Origin: Rhizobacter koreensis
GTDB lineage: Bacteria > Pseudomonadota > Gammaproteobacteria > Burkholderiales > Burkholderiaceae_C
Length of the DNA: 64,000 nucleotides
Assembly: GCF_013366375.1 (NCBI RefSeq)
Contig: NZ_JABWMJ010000001.1
Span: 1 to 64,000, forward strand
Direction: 5' to 3'
Positions 1-9,497 of this stretch are shown in pieces. The translations under genes and the position numbers were made by a program. Positions within the stretch are counted from its first letter, which is position 1. Every line of letters begins with the position of its first letter. Under the pieces are notes generated by a model that had not been told where the DNA came from, did not search any database, and saw only the letters and a list, made by a program, of their open reading frames with translations.

Positions 1-634
<634 letters not shown>

Positions 635-674
635 TTCAGACTCCTAAAACACGCGGGGCCGATGACCCTTGAAC

Positions 675-750
<76 letters not shown>

Positions 751-802
751 TTCGAAACCACCGAAAGCAGTTTGCAATGGGCTCGGCGAGCACATTGCAA
801 AC

Positions 803-876
803 TGGAGCGGGAGACGGGAATCGAACCCGCGTCATTAGCTTGGAAGGCTAGGGTTCTACCATTGAACTACTCCCGC
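803..876 (-). tRNA. tRNA-Gly (anticodon TCC)
   Basis: A 74-nt tRNA on the minus strand with acceptor arm GCGGGAG/CTCCCGC, anticodon loop CTTCCAA (anticodon TCC, reads GGA/GGG), a T arm with GGTTCGATTCC and an encoded CCA. It is the middle member of the Tyr-Gly-Thr-tuf array. Confidence 0.97.
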
Positions 877-963
877 TCGGGAGCGTCTCCGGCAACCCCC
901 GAAGGCCGCCGTAACGACCTTCGGGCACCGCTCGGCGACGAGCACGCAACTCTCGAAACATCT

Positions 964-1049
964 TGGTGGAGGAGGCTGGATTCGAACCAGCGTAGGCGTA
1001 AGCCAACAGATTTACAGTCTGCCCCCTTTAGCCACTCGGGCACCCCTCC
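964..1049 (-). tRNA. tRNA-Tyr (anticodon GTA)
   Basis: An 86-nt tRNA on the minus strand with the long variable arm of a class II tRNA, anticodon loop CTGTAAA (anticodon GTA) and an encoded CCA. It is the promoter-proximal gene of the tRNA-tuf transcript. The 5' end at 1049 lies about 8 nt from the start site predicted from the upstream -10 box. Confidence 0.97.
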
Positions 1050-1063
1050 GAGACGAACCCGAG

Positions 1064-1091
1064 ACTATAGCACGGGTCTGGAATTCTCCAA
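1064..1091 (-). promoter_or_regulatory. Probable sigma-70 promoter of the tRNA-Tyr/Gly/Thr-tuf transcript
   Basis: On the minus strand TTGGAG (1086-1091) and TATAGT (1064-1069) are separated by 16 bp, and the predicted start falls just before tRNA-Tyr. The segment after the -10 box is GC-rich (CTCGGGT), as in discriminators of stringently controlled stable-RNA promoters. The -10 box overlaps the TAG stop codon of ung, so the promoter lies inside the end of the preceding operon. The assignment rests on sequence match and position only. Confidence 0.6.
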
Positions 1092-1757
1092 GGCCCACCA
1101 GTCGACGAGGTCACGGCAGGCCGCGAAGTGGCTCTCCTCGGCCATGAACTCGCGCTTGAAGTCGTACGACGGATGGCGCGTCGCCAGCACCCGCACCGCC
1201 GCCGGCGCGACCCCGCCGACCGCGCCCTGGAAGAACGTCTGTGCCCGCGCACCCCAGAGCAGGAAGCGCGGCGGCGCGGAGCGCGCGCAGAGCACCCGCA
1301 CCACCTCGGAGGTGAGCGCCTGCCAGCCGCAGTCGAGGTGGCTGCCGGCGCGCCCGACCTCGACCGTCAGCACCGGGTTCAGCAGCAGCACGCCCTGCGT
1401 GGCCCAGGCGTCGAGGCGCCAATCGGCCGGCACCCGGAAGCCCGGCTCATCGCGCGCCAGCACGTCGAAGATGCGCGCCAGCGAACGCGGCCGTCCGCGC
1501 CCCGCCGAGAACGCGAGCCCGTCGGCGTGGCCGGCGGTCGGGTACGGGTCCTGGCCGACGATCACGACCTTGACGGCGTCGGGCGGCACCAGCCGCAGCG
1601 CCCGGAACGGGTCCGCGGGCGCGATCGGCCGCTCGCCGGACGCCGCCTTCACGGCACGGCAGACGCCGTCGGTGCGCTCGGCGGTCCAGCCCGGCAGCAC
1701 CGCCGCCCAGGCGGCGGGCAGCGTCGCGAATGCCGCCGGCAGGTCGTCGGCGGTCAC
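1065..1757 (-). CDS. ung: Uracil-DNA glycosylase, family-1-like, with altered active-site motifs
   Basis: UDG removes uracil from DNA to start base-excision repair. The 230-residue protein has the water-activating motif as GQDPYP (residues 68-73; D70), where family 1 normally has GQDPYH, followed by GLAFS. The second motif is HPSYDF (195-200) instead of HPSPLS, so the catalytic-type His is kept but the usual Pro-Leu intercalation loop is not. The GTG start (1755-1757) overlaps the trpC stop in a GTGA arrangement, which implies translational coupling, and it is the last gene of the trp operon. Length and overall pattern fit UDG; the motif changes leave open a divergent subfamily with altered substrate handling. 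Confidence 0.85.
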   Translation of the reverse strand: MTADDLPAAFATLPAAWAAVLPGWTAERTDGVCRAVKAASGERPIAPADPFRALRLVPPDAVKVVIVGQDPYPTAGHADGLAFSAGRGRPRSLARIFDVLARDEPGFRVPADWRLDAWATQGVLLLNPVLTVEVGRAGSHLDCGWQALTSEVVRVLCARSAPPRFLLWGARAQTFFQGAVGGVAPAAVRVLATRHPSYDFKREFMAEESHFAACRDLVDWWALENSRPVL

Positions 1758-2542
1758 CCGAACAGCGCGGCCAGCGCCTTGCCGGGGTCGGGCGCGCGCA
1801 TGAACGCCTCGCCGACCAGGAAGGCGTGCACGTCGGCGTCACGCATGCGCCGCACGTCCGCCGGCGCGAGGATCCCGCTCTCGGTGATCACCAGGCGGTC
1901 GCGCGGTACCCGCGGCAGCAGGCCCAGCGTGGTGTCGAGCGAGACCTCGAAGGTGCGCAGGTTCCGGTTGTTGATGCCGATCGCCGGCGTCTTCAGGCCG
2001 AGCGCCCGGTCGAGCTCGGCGGCGTCGTGCGACTCCACCAGCACCGCCATGCCGAGCGCGTGCGCCTGCGCCTCGAGGTCGGCCATCTGCGCGTCGTCGA
2101 GGATCGCGGCAATCAGCAGGATGCAGTCGGCGCCGATCGCGCGCGCCTCGTAGACCTGGTACTCGTCGATCACGAAGTCCTTGCGCAGCACCGGCAGCGT
2201 GCAGGCAGCGCGCGCGCGCTCCAGGTAGGCGTCGGCGCCCTGGAAGAAGGTGACGTCGGTCAGCACGCTGAGGCAAGCCGCGCCGTGCGCGGCGTAGCTC
2301 TCGGCGATCGCCTCGGGGACGAAGTCATGGCGCAGCACGCCCTTGCTGGGGCTTGCCTTCTTGACCTCGGCGATCACCGCGGCCGCGCCGGCGTCGACCT
2401 TGCGGCGCAAGGCGCCGATCCAGTCGCGCTGCCCGCCGAGTGCCTCGGCGTCGCTGCGCAGCGACGCGATGCTCCGGTACGCGCGGGCGCGCCGCAGCTC
2501 GTCGCGCTTGACCTCGACGATCTTCTGCAGGATGTCGCTCAT
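1754..2542 (-). CDS. trpC: Indole-3-glycerol phosphate synthase
   Basis: TrpC closes the ring of CdRP to make indole-3-glycerol phosphate, the fourth step of tryptophan synthesis after chorismate. The 262-residue TIM-barrel protein shows the family landmarks: an N-terminal IVEVKRDEL helix, the catalytic Lys region [51 protein letters not shown] and the phosphate-binding SGI near the end. It is monofunctional, with no fused TrpF. It lies 79 nt downstream of trpD and overlaps ung by 4 nt. The start is ATG 2542, giving MSDILQKIV, typical of the family. Confidence 0.97.
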   Translation of the reverse strand: MSDILQKIVEVKRDELRRARAYRSIASLRSDAEALGGQRDWIGALRRKVDAGAAAVIAEVKKASPSKGVLRHDFVPEAIAESYAAHGAACLSVLTDVTFFQGADAYLERARAACTLPVLRKDFVIDEYQVYEARAIGADCILLIAAILDDAQMADLEAQAHALGMAVLVESHDAAELDRALGLKTPAIGINNRNLRTFEVSLDTTLGLLPRVPRDRLVITESGILAPADVRRMRDADVHAFLVGEAFMRAPDPGKALAALFG

Positions 2543-2621
2543 GCTCCGACTCCGGAAAGGGCTGGCGCGCGGCTGCCGGACACGCCGGTCCGCGCGCCGC
2601 GAAGGCGCATCACGCGGGCCG

Positions 2622-3656
2622 TCATTGCGCCGCGATCGCGCAGCTGCGCGCGACGAACTCGTCGAGCTTCGCGCGCGCCTTGCCGGAAGCGAGCGCTTCC
2701 CGCGCGCGCACCACGCCCTCGGCCATGCTGCCGGCGACGTTGGCGGCGTAGAGCGCGACGCCCGCGTTCAGCACGACGATGTCGCGCGCCGGCCCCGGCT
2801 GGTTGGCGAGCACGCCTTCGACGATGGCGCGCGACTGCGCCGCGTTCTCGACCCGCAGCACGCGGTTGCTCGACATCGTGAGGCCGAAGTCCTCGGGGTG
2901 GATCTCGTACTCGCGGATCGCGCCGTGCTGCAGTTCGCCCACCATCGTGGCGGCGCCGAGCGACACCTCGTCCATGCCGTCGCGGCCGAACACCACCAGC
3001 GCGTGCTCGGCGCCCAGGCGCTGCAGTGCGCGCACCTGGATGCCGACGAGATCCGGGTGGAACACGCCCATCAGGATGTTCGGCGCGTCGGCGGGGTTGG
3101 TCAGCGGCCCCAGGATGTTGAAGATCGTGCGCACGCCGAGCTCCTTGCGCACCGCGGCGACGTTCTTCATCGCCGGGTGGTGGTTCGGCGCGAACATGAA
3201 GCCGATCCCGGTCTCGTCGATGCAGCGCGCGATCGCGGCCGGCGCCAGCGTGAGCGGCACGCCGAGCTGCTCGAGGATGTCGGCGCTCCCCGACTTGCTG
3301 CTGACGCTGCGGTTGCCATGCTTGCTGACGCGCGCGCCGCACGCCGCGGCGACGAACATGCTGCAGGTCGAGATGTTGAAGGTGTGCGAGCCGTCGCCGC
3401 CGGTGCCGACGATGTCGACCAGATGGGTGCGATCGGCGACCGGCACCTTGGTCGCGAACTCGCGCATCACCTGCGCCGCCGCGGTGATCTCGCCGATCGT
3501 CTCCTTCTTGACGCGCAGGCCGATGAGCAGCGCCGCGGTCATCGACGGCGACATCTCGCCGCTCATGATGCGGCGCATCAGCGCGAGCATCTCGTCGTGG
3601 AAGATCTCGCGGTGCTCGATGGTTCGGGTCAGCGCCTCGATGTCGGTGATCGGCAT
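2622..3656 (-). CDS. trpD: Anthranilate phosphoribosyltransferase
   Basis: TrpD transfers phosphoribose from PRPP to anthranilate. The 344-residue protein has the N-terminal helical region ([22 protein letters not shown]) and the PRPP-binding [14 protein letters not shown] loop, followed by [21 protein letters not shown] and [12 protein letters not shown], all typical. It is a separate protein and not fused to TrpG. The start ATG at 3656 gives [18 protein letters not shown]. It lies 37 nt downstream of the inserted threonine aldolase gene and 79 nt before trpC, all on one strand. Confidence 0.97.
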   Translation of the reverse strand: MPITDIEALTRTIEHREIFHDEMLALMRRIMSGEMSPSMTAALLIGLRVKKETIGEITAAAQVMREFATKVPVADRTHLVDIVGTGGDGSHTFNISTCSMFVAAACGARVSKHGNRSVSSKSGSADILEQLGVPLTLAPAAIARCIDETGIGFMFAPNHHPAMKNVAAVRKELGVRTIFNILGPLTNPADAPNILMGVFHPDLVGIQVRALQRLGAEHALVVFGRDGMDEVSLGAATMVGELQHGAIREYEIHPEDFGLTMSSNRVLRVENAAQSRAIVEGVLANQPGPARDIVVLNAGVALYAANVAGSMAEGVVRAREALASGKARAKLDEFVARSCAIAAQ

Positions 3657-3693
3657 GGCAGTTGTCGTTGAGGAGTCGAAGGTCGGGCGGCGG

Positions 3694-4776
3694 TCAGTCG
3701 GGGACCCTGGCGGACGACGCCGCAGGCGATGCGACCGGCGCGGCGGCTGCGGGCGCCCCGCCGACGACCGCGGCGACTGCGGCGATTGCGCGGTCGATGC
3801 CGGCCTCGTCGACGTCGAGGTGGGTCACGAAGCGCAGCTTGTAGAGCCCGGTCGCGAGCACGCCCGCGGCCTTCAGCTGCTCGATCAGCCCGGCAGCCGC
3901 CGGGCCCTGGACGTCGGCGAACACGATATTGGTCTGCGGTGCGTCGACCCGAAAGCCCGGCACCCGCGCCAGCCCTTCGGCGAGCCGGCGCGCGAGGCGA
4001 TGGTCGTCGGCGAGACGGTCGACGTGGTGCTCGAGCGCGTGCAGCGCGCCGGCCGCGATCACGCCGGCCTGCCGCATGCCGCCGCCGACCATCTTGCGCC
4101 AGCGGTGCGCGCGTGCGATCAGCTCGCGGCTGCCGACCAGCGCCGAGCCAACCGGCGCGCCGAGGCCCTTCGAGAAGCACACCGACACGCTGTCGAACGG
4201 CGCGGCGATACGGCGCGCCTGCTCGCGCGCGTCGCCGCCGAGCGCGACCGCGGCGTTGAACAGGCGCGCGCCGTCGAGGTGCGACGCGAGACCGCGCCGC
4301 CGCGCGAGCGCGCACGCGGCGTCGAGATAGTCGAGCGGCAGCACCTTGCCGCCGATCGTGTTCTCGAGGCAGAGCAGGCGTGTCCTCGCGAAGTGCGCGT
4401 CGTCGGGCTTGATCGCCGCCTCGACCGCTTCGAGCGGCAGGCTGCCGTCGGGCGCGTGCTCGAGCGGCTGCGGCTGCACGCTGCCCAGCACCGCGGCGCC
4501 GCCGCCCTCCCAGCCGTAGGTGTGCGCGCGCTGGCCGACGATGTACTCGTCGCCGCGTGCGCAGTGGCTCATGATCGCGAGCAGGTTGCTCTGGGTGCCG
4601 CTCGGCACGAACAGCGCCGCTTCCTTGCCGAGCAGCGCGGCGATGCGTTCCTGCAGCACATTGACGGTCGGGTCGTCGCCGAAGACGTCGTCGCCGACCT
4701 CGGCGCGCGCCATCGCCTCGCGCATTGCCGGCGTCGGCCGGGTGACGGTGTCGCTGCGCAGGTCGACCACCGGCAT
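3694..4776 (-). CDS. ltaE: Low-specificity L-threonine aldolase (PLP-dependent)
   Basis: This fold-type I PLP enzyme cleaves threonine or allo-threonine to glycine and acetaldehyde. Diagnostic segments are the N-terminal [38 protein letters not shown] (PLP-pyridine Asp) and [14 protein letters not shown] (Schiff-base Lys). I chose the ATG at 4776 ([11 protein letters not shown]), which matches the usual family start; a GTG 18 nt upstream (4794) would add MSGAPA. The gene lies between trpG (41 nt away) and trpD (37 nt), inside the tryptophan operon, where such a gene is not normally found. The C-terminus ends in an Ala/Pro-rich tail of about 25 residues with no obvious role. Confidence 0.93.
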   Translation of the reverse strand: MPVVDLRSDTVTRPTPAMREAMARAEVGDDVFGDDPTVNVLQERIAALLGKEAALFVPSGTQSNLLAIMSHCARGDEYIVGQRAHTYGWEGGGAAVLGSVQPQPLEHAPDGSLPLEAVEAAIKPDDAHFARTRLLCLENTIGGKVLPLDYLDAACALARRRGLASHLDGARLFNAAVALGGDAREQARRIAAPFDSVSVCFSKGLGAPVGSALVGSRELIARAHRWRKMVGGGMRQAGVIAAGALHALEHHVDRLADDHRLARRLAEGLARVPGFRVDAPQTNIVFADVQGPAAAGLIEQLKAAGVLATGLYKLRFVTHLDVDEAGIDRAIAAVAAVVGGAPAAAAPVASPAASSARVPD

Positions 4777-4816
4777 CGCGGGCGCCCCGCTCACGCCACG
4801 CGCGAACCGGCGATCG

Positions 4817-5401
4817 TCACGGCCGCAGCTCCAGAAAGTTCTTCAGCATCGCGTGGCCGTGCTCGGTGAGGATCGACTCCGGGTGGAACTGCACGCCCTC
4901 GAGCGGCGCCGCGGTGCCGGCGAGCTCGCGATGGCGCACGCCCATGATCTCGCCGTCCTCCGAGCGCGCGGTGACCTCGAGCTCGCGCGGCAGCGTTGCG
5001 CGGTCGATCACCAGCGAGTGGTAGCGGATCACCGTGAAGCGCTTGGGCAGCGCGGTGTAGACGCCGCGCTCGTCGGTCTCGATCACGCTCGTCTTGCCGT
5101 GCATCTGCTGCCCGGCCCGCACGATGTCGCCGCCGAGCGCCGCGCCGATCGCCTGGTGGCCGAGGCAGACGCCGAGGATCGGCAGCCGCCCGGCGTAGGC
5201 GCGGATCGCGTCGATGCAGACGCCGGCCTCGGCCGGCGAGCACGGGCCGGGCGAGAGCACCAGGCGATCGGGCCGGAGCGACCCGATGCCGTCGACCGTG
5301 ATCTCGTCGTTGCGGAACACCCGCACGTCCTCGCCGAGCTCGGCGAAGTACTGCACCAGGTTGAAGGTGAACGAGTCGTAGTTGTCGATCATCAGCAGCA
5401 T
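4817..5401 (-). CDS. trpG: Anthranilate synthase component II (glutamine amidotransferase)
   Basis: TrpG hydrolyses glutamine and channels ammonia to TrpE for anthranilate formation. The 194-residue class I amidotransferase has [19 protein letters not shown] at the N-terminus, SPGPCSP, the nucleophile Cys79 in GVCLGHQ, and the His173/Glu175 pair in FHPES, so the triad is complete. The gene is 50 nt downstream of trpE. TrpG of this type often also serves p-aminobenzoate synthase (PabB), which cannot be judged here. Confidence 0.97.
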   Translation of the reverse strand: MLLMIDNYDSFTFNLVQYFAELGEDVRVFRNDEITVDGIGSLRPDRLVLSPGPCSPAEAGVCIDAIRAYAGRLPILGVCLGHQAIGAALGGDIVRAGQQMHGKTSVIETDERGVYTALPKRFTVIRYHSLVIDRATLPRELEVTARSEDGEIMGVRHRELAGTAAPLEGVQFHPESILTEHGHAMLKNFLELRP

Positions 5402-5450
5402 GACCGCTCTCCCTTGAAGCCGATGGCCGGAGTCGTGAGGTGCGCGGTCA

Positions 5451-6950
5451 TCAGAAGCCCTCCTCGACGAGCTCGGCGGCGCGCATCAGCGCGCGCGCCT
5501 TGGCCTCGGTCTCCTTCCACTCGAGCTCGGGCACCGAGTCGGCAACGACGCCGGCGGCGGCCTGCACGTAGAGCGTCTGGTCCTTGACGATGCCGGTGCG
5601 GATCGCGATCGCGACGTCCATGTCGCCCGCGAAGCTGAGGTAGCCGCAGGCGCCGCCGTAGATGCCGCGCTTGACCGGCTCGAGTTCGTCGATCACCTCC
5701 ATCGCGCGGATCTTCGGCGCGCCGGTCAGCGTGCCGGCCGGGAAGGTCGCCTTCAGCACGTCGAGGTTGGTCATGCCGTCCTTCAGCAGGCCTTCGACGT
5801 TGCTGACGATGTGCATCACGTGCGAGTAGCGCTCGATGTCGAACGCCTCGGTCACCTTCACGCTGCCGGTCCTGGCGATGCGTCCGATGTCGTTGCGCGC
5901 GAGGTCGATCAGCATCACGTGCTCGGCGCGCTCCTTCGGGTCCTCGCGCAGCTCGCGCTCGAGCGCCTTGTCGGCCTCGATCGACGCGCCGCGCGGCCGG
6001 GTGCCGGCGAGCGGCCGGATCGTCACCGTGTCGCCGGCCTCGGTGTGCTCGCGACGCACCAGGATCTCGGGCGACGCGCCGACGATCTGGAAATCGCCCA
6101 TGTCGTAGAAGTACATGTAGGGCGACGGGTTGAGCGAGCGCAGCGCCCGATAGAGGCTGAGCGGCGACTCGGTGTAGCGCTTGGCGAGGCGCTGGCCGAC
6201 CTGCACCTGCATCATGTCGCCCGCCGCGATGTACTCCTTGGCCTTCAGCACCGCGGCGAGGAAGTCCTCCTTCGCGAAAGCGCGCTCGATCGCGTGCGAG
6301 ATCGTCCGCTTCACCGCCGGCGCCGACACGCTGTACTTCAGCTTGTCCGTCAGCTCGCCCAGGCGCCGGCGCGCGCGCGAGAACGCCTCGGGCTCGTTCG
6401 GGTTGGCGTAGACGATGAGGTAGAGCCGCCCCGACAGGTTGTCGATCACGGCGAGCTCCTCGCACTGCAGGAGCTGGATGTCGGGGGTGCCGATCGGGTC
6501 GGGCAGGCGCGCGGCGGCCGGAGACTTCGCGAGGCGCGGCTCGATCATCCGGATCGTGTCGTAGCCGAAGTAGCCGGCGAGCCCGCCGCAAAAGCGCGGC
6601 AGACCGGGCCGCAGCGCGACCTTGAAGCGCCCGAGGTACTCGGCGATGAAGTCGAGCGGGTTGCCCTCGCGCGACTCGACCACGCGGCCGTCGGTCACCA
6701 CCTCGGTGTGAAAGCCGGTCGCGCGCAGCAGCGTGCGTGCCGGCAGGCCGATGAACGAGTAGCGCCCGAAGCGCTCGCCGCCGACGACGGATTCGAGCAG
6801 GAAGCTGAGCCGTCCGCCGCCGTTCGGCGACGAGCCGCACAGCTTGAGGTACAGCGACAGCGGCGTCTCGAGGTCGGCGAACGCCTCGGCGATCAGGGGA
6901 ATGCGGTTGAAGCCTTGCGCAGCGAGGCTCTTGAATTCGAGTTCGGTCAT
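5451..6950 (-). CDS. trpE: Anthranilate synthase component I
   Basis: TrpE converts chorismate plus ammonia to anthranilate, the committed step of tryptophan synthesis. The 499-residue protein carries the tryptophan feedback motif LLES-X10-S (residues 51-54 and Ser65), so allosteric inhibition is expected. The chorismate-binding C-terminal half contains [45 protein letters not shown] and [13 protein letters not shown] chose ATG 6950 (MTELEFKSL). A GTG at 6977 would add MEGPDSGRA but reads through the putative Shine-Dalgarno and hairpin. It is the first structural gene of the operon, 171 nt after a candidate leader peptide. Confidence 0.97.
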   Translation of the reverse strand: MTELEFKSLAAQGFNRIPLIAEAFADLETPLSLYLKLCGSSPNGGGRLSFLLESVVGGERFGRYSFIGLPARTLLRATGFHTEVVTDGRVVESREGNPLDFIAEYLGRFKVALRPGLPRFCGGLAGYFGYDTIRMIEPRLAKSPAAARLPDPIGTPDIQLLQCEELAVIDNLSGRLYLIVYANPNEPEAFSRARRRLGELTDKLKYSVSAPAVKRTISHAIERAFAKEDFLAAVLKAKEYIAAGDMMQVQVGQRLAKRYTESPLSLYRALRSLNPSPYMYFYDMGDFQIVGASPEILVRREHTEAGDTVTIRPLAGTRPRGASIEADKALERELREDPKERAEHVMLIDLARNDIGRIARTGSVKVTEAFDIERYSHVMHIVSNVEGLLKDGMTNLDVLKATFPAGTLTGAPKIRAMEVIDELEPVKRGIYGGACGYLSFAGDMDVAIAIRTGIVKDQTLYVQAAAGVVADSVPELEWKETEAKARALMRAAELVEEGF

Positions 6951-6975
6951 CGCACGCCCGGAGTCCGGGCCCTCC
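6948..6975 (-). promoter_or_regulatory. trpE translation-start region: Shine-Dalgarno separated from ATG by a hairpin
   Basis: On the minus strand GGAGG (6971-6975) is followed directly by a perfect 6-bp hairpin, GCCCGG-act-CCGGGC (6956-6970), then 5 nt, then the trpE ATG. Linear spacing from GGAGG to ATG is 20 nt, too long, but folding the hairpin would bring the two within a usual distance. This is a structural inference from sequence. Confidence 0.45.
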
Positions 6976-7092
6976 ACGATCGACCCGGCGCGAGCGCGGC
7001 TCGCCGGCAGCGGGTCATTCGGTCAGTCGGTGAGTGGAACGAGGTCCACCGTCAAGGCCGGTCGGTGCGACACGCGAGGTGCACCGCCGGCG

Positions 7093-7120
7093 GCAGCGCG
7101 AAGCGCTGCGTCAGGCGCAG
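7093..7120 (-). promoter_or_regulatory. Two mutually exclusive hairpins in the trp leader
   Basis: Read on the minus strand, one nucleotide after the leader-peptide stop codon, CTGCG-cctga-CGCAG (7106-7120) can pair. The 3' arm of that hairpin shares 7106-7109 with a stronger hairpin, GCAGCGC-ttc-GCGCTGC (7093-7109), so the two cannot form together. This resembles attenuator architecture, but no U-tract follows either stem, so intrinsic termination is not supported by what I see. Confidence 0.4.
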
Positions 7121-7121
7121 G

Positions 7122-7187
7122 TCAGGCCCGCCAGGGCCAGGCTCCCCGGTCCGCGGACCTCGAAGCGATGCGGTGCGAAATCGACAT
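7122..7187 (-). CDS. trpL: Candidate trp operon leader peptide
   Basis: A 21-codon open frame on the minus strand, ATG (7185-7187) to TGA (7122-7124), whose product ends GAWPWRA: codons 17 and 19 are TGG, close to the stop codon. It lies between the predicted promoter of the operon and trpE, and is followed at once by hairpins. Two Trp codons in 21 is notable because Trp codons are rare. The predicted start site is 0-2 nt from the ATG, so translation would be leaderless or nearly so, as reported for trpL in Sinorhizobium. Too short to judge by homology; the call rests on position, codon content and adjacent structure. Confidence 0.55.
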   Translation of the reverse strand: MSISHRIASRSADRGAWPWRA

Positions 7188-7195
7188 GGCGGCCG

Positions 7196-7204
7196 AGTGT
7201 AGCA
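7196..7204 (-). promoter_or_regulatory. Extended -10 promoter candidate for the trp operon
   Basis: The minus strand reads TGCTACACT, that is a TG-N extension directly before the -10 hexamer TACACT (7196-7201). No good -35 box is visible 16-18 bp upstream, as is common for extended -10 promoters. It would start transcription near 7188-7189, at the candidate trpL ATG. Confidence 0.45.
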
Positions 7205-7228
7205 GCGTCGAATGCGCTGCTTGCGCGC

Positions 7229-8179
7229 TCAGGGCTTGACGAACTTCAGCACGAACTCGTCCTTCGGCTGCGGCGGTTCGGGCGTGTTGCGGTCGCGCGG
7301 ATCGTTCGGGTTGCGCAGGAAGTCGCCGCTGGCGACGAGCCGAAAACCCGCCGCTTCGACCTCGCGCCGCACGAACGCCTCTTCGACGCGGTGCAGCGTT
7401 CCCGACTCGGAGATGCCGGTGCCGGAGCGCCCGGCGTGATCGGCGATCACGTAGACGCCGCCGGGCTTGAGGGCGGCGAACAGGGCCGCGTTCATGCGCG
7501 CGCGGTCGACCCCCAGGTGGCCGAGGTCGTGGTAGTTGAACATCAGCGTCACGAGGTCGGCACCGGCGTTCGCGATCTCGGGCGGCGCCGCCTCCTCGAA
7601 CGGCCGCACGACCGGAACGATGTTGGCGAGGCCACTGCGCTGCGCGCGCTCGGCCAGCAGCGTCGGCGACGTGCGCGGAGCGGCCGCCGCGGGAACGCCC
7701 GCGGAGCCGGGCATCGACGCCCCCGCTGAAGCAGCCGTCGGCGCCGGCGCGCCGCCGCCTTCGGGCGCCGCCGGCGGCGTGCGCGCCGGATTGCGCGGCG
7801 CGCTCTGGCCATAGACGCGTCCGCCCGGCCCGACCGCGCGGGCGAGCAGCTCCGTCGTGTAGCCGCCACCCGCGCTGACGTCGAGCGCGACCATGCCCGG
7901 CCGCACGCCGATGAAGGCGAGCATCTCGGCGGGCTTGCGCCGGACGTCGTTGCTGCGGTCGGCGGCACTGCGATCGGGGCTGGCGAGCAGCGCCTCGATG
8001 CGGGCGCGATCGAGCGGAGGTTCCGACGCAGCGCCCGAAGACGCACAGCCTGCGACGACGAGCAGCGCAGCGAGCGCCGCAGCGCCGAGCACGCCGCGGC
8101 CGCGAGCCATCGACTCCGCCACACGCCCGGCCGAGCGCGGCACCGCGATCCGAGGCCCGCGACCCGCCGCGGCGCGCAT
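7229..8179 (-). CDS. Class I SAM-dependent methyltransferase-like protein with lipoprotein signal
   Basis: The protein (316 residues from ATG 8179) contains a Rossmann methyltransferase pattern: LDVSAGGGYTTELLARAVGPGGRVYGQ as motif I, LVTLMFNYHDL as the motif IV region, and LKPGGVYVIADHA after it. The N-terminus has a hydrophobic stretch ending in a lipobox (LVVAGC), so the mature protein would be lipid-anchored outside the cytoplasm, like other periplasmic methyltransferase-fold proteins of unknown role. An Ala/Pro/Gly-rich insert of about 55 residues separates motif I from the rest. ATG 8179 overlaps the cbpM stop (ATGA); an internal ATG at 8110 gives a shorter, cleaner signal peptide (MARGRGVLG...). 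The substrate is unknown. Confidence 0.75.
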   Translation of the reverse strand: MRAAAGRGPRIAVPRSAGRVAESMARGRGVLGAAALAALLVVAGCASSGAASEPPLDRARIEALLASPDRSAADRSNDVRRKPAEMLAFIGVRPGMVALDVSAGGGYTTELLARAVGPGGRVYGQSAPRNPARTPPAAPEGGGAPAPTAASAGASMPGSAGVPAAAAPRTSPTLLAERAQRSGLANIVPVVRPFEEAAPPEIANAGADLVTLMFNYHDLGHLGVDRARMNAALFAALKPGGVYVIADHAGRSGTGISESGTLHRVEEAFVRREVEAAGFRLVASGDFLRNPNDPRDRNTPEPPQPKDEFVLKFVKP

Positions 8180-8490
8180 CACCGGCCGCTCCGCTGCAGC
8201 GCGGCGCGCAGCGCCGCGATCTCGTCGAGCAGGTCGAGCGCGAGCGCGACGCCGGCCGGGTTCACCGCCAGATCGCGCGACAGCCGCGCGGCGAGCCGGC
8301 TGCGCCGCAGCGCGGTGCCGCCGAAGCGCCAGTCGCCGGAGCCGCCGGTCGGCTCGAGCACGCCTTCGACGACCCACTCGCGGATCTCGATCTCCGTGAC
8401 CCGGCAGGCGCGGCACAGCTCGGCGAGCGTCAGCTCGACCTCTTCCTCGACGATCGCGCCATGCAGCGCGAGCCCGCCCATTCGATTCAT
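8179..8490 (-). CDS. cbpM: Chaperone modulator CbpM
   Basis: CbpM is a small MerR-like protein that binds the J domain of CbpA and inhibits its co-chaperone activity. The 103 residues start with an acidic segment (IVEEEVELTLAELCRAC), then a helix-turn-helix-like part (VTEIEIREWVVEGVLEP) and a C-terminal helix (ALDLLDEIAALRAAL), the expected order and length. It follows cbpA by 28 nt on the same strand, the standard cbpAM pair. A second in-frame ATG at 8481 is possible. Confidence 0.85.
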   Translation of the reverse strand: MNRMGGLALHGAIVEEEVELTLAELCRACRVTEIEIREWVVEGVLEPTGGSGDWRFGGTALRRSRLAARLSRDLAVNPAGVALALDLLDEIAALRAALQRSGR

Positions 8491-8518
8491 CGAACTCTCC
8501 TTGACGATGGGTCGCGGC

Positions 8519-9484
8519 TCAGCCCCGGCGCGGATCGAAACCGCGGAATGCCTGCGCGAACGCGGCGTAGGCGTCGCGCGCGGCGGTCGTGTCGGCCGGC
8601 GGCTGGCGCACCGTCAGCACGGCATAGAGATCGCCCGGCTCGCGTCCCGGCAGGCCGCGTCCCTTGAGGCGCAGCTTGCGGCCGGCGGCCGAGCCCGGCG
8701 GCACCGTGAGCTGCACGCTGCCGTCGGGCGTCGCAAGATCGACCGTCGCGCCGAGCGCAGCCTCCCACGGTGCGACCGGCAGGTCGACGTAGACGTCCTT
8801 GCCTTCGACGCGATAACGCGGGTCGGGCTGGAATTCGATTTCCAGGTAGAGGTCGCCCGCCGGGCCGCCCGCGCCGGGCGCGCCCTGGCCGGCGAGGCGC
8901 AGGTGCTGCCCGGGGCGGATGCCTTTCGGGATCTTCACATCGAGGCGGCGTTCCTGCATGACGACGCGGCCGTCGGGGCCGAGCGTCGGCGCGCGCAGCG
9001 AGATCGTGCGCTCGGCACCGCGATACGCGTCGGCGAGGTCGATCACGACCTTGGCGTGGTGGTCCTCGCCTTGCGTCGGCGCCGCGCGACCACCGCGTGC
9101 CGACGCGAAGCCGCCGCGCCCGAACAGCGACTCAAAGAAGTCGCTCGGGTCGAAGTCGCCGTCGAAACCCGGGCCGCCGCCGAAGCCGGCGCCCGGCCGC
9201 TCGCCGCGGCCGCGGAACTCGAAGCCCGCGTCCCAGTTCGGCGGGGGCTGGAAGTCCTGACCGGCCTGCCACTGAGTGCCCATCGCGTCGTAGGCGGCGC
9301 GCTTCTCGGGATCCTTCAGGACCTCGTTGGCCTCGTTGATTTCCTTGAAGCGCGCCTCGGCGTCCGGCAGCTTGCTGACGTCGGGGTGGTACTGCCGCGC
9401 CAGCTTGCGATAGGCCTTCTTGATGTCGTCGGCGCTGGCGTCGCGCGGGACGCCGAGGGCCTGGTAGTAGTCCTTGTATTGCAT
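8519..9484 (-). CDS. cbpA: Curved DNA-binding protein / DnaJ-class co-chaperone CbpA
   Basis: CbpA is a DnaJ homologue that stimulates DnaK ATPase and can bind curved DNA. The 321 residues comprise an N-terminal J domain with the essential HPD (residues 33-35), a Gly/Phe-rich linker (about 75-130) and two C-terminal substrate-binding beta domains. The DnaJ zinc-finger repeats (CXXCXGXG) are absent, which separates CbpA from DnaJ. The start is ATG 9484 ([12 protein letters not shown]); any upstream start would run into rpe. It is located 13 nt after rpe and 28 nt before cbpM. Confidence 0.92.
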   Translation of the reverse strand: MQYKDYYQALGVPRDASADDIKKAYRKLARQYHPDVSKLPDAEARFKEINEANEVLKDPEKRAAYDAMGTQWQAGQDFQPPPNWDAGFEFRGRGERPGAGFGGGPGFDGDFDPSDFFESLFGRGGFASARGGRAAPTQGEDHHAKVVIDLADAYRGAERTISLRAPTLGPDGRVVMQERRLDVKIPKGIRPGQHLRLAGQGAPGAGGPAGDLYLEIEFQPDPRYRVEGKDVYVDLPVAPWEAALGATVDLATPDGSVQLTVPPGSAAGRKLRLKGRGLPGREPGDLYAVLTVRQPPADTTAARDAYAAFAQAFRGFDPRRG

Positions 9485-9497
9485 GCGGGGGGTCCGT

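Noticed and set aside
7093..7109. The second trp-leader hairpin as an intrinsic terminator
   Set aside because: The stem is strong, but no T-run follows it on the transcribed strand.
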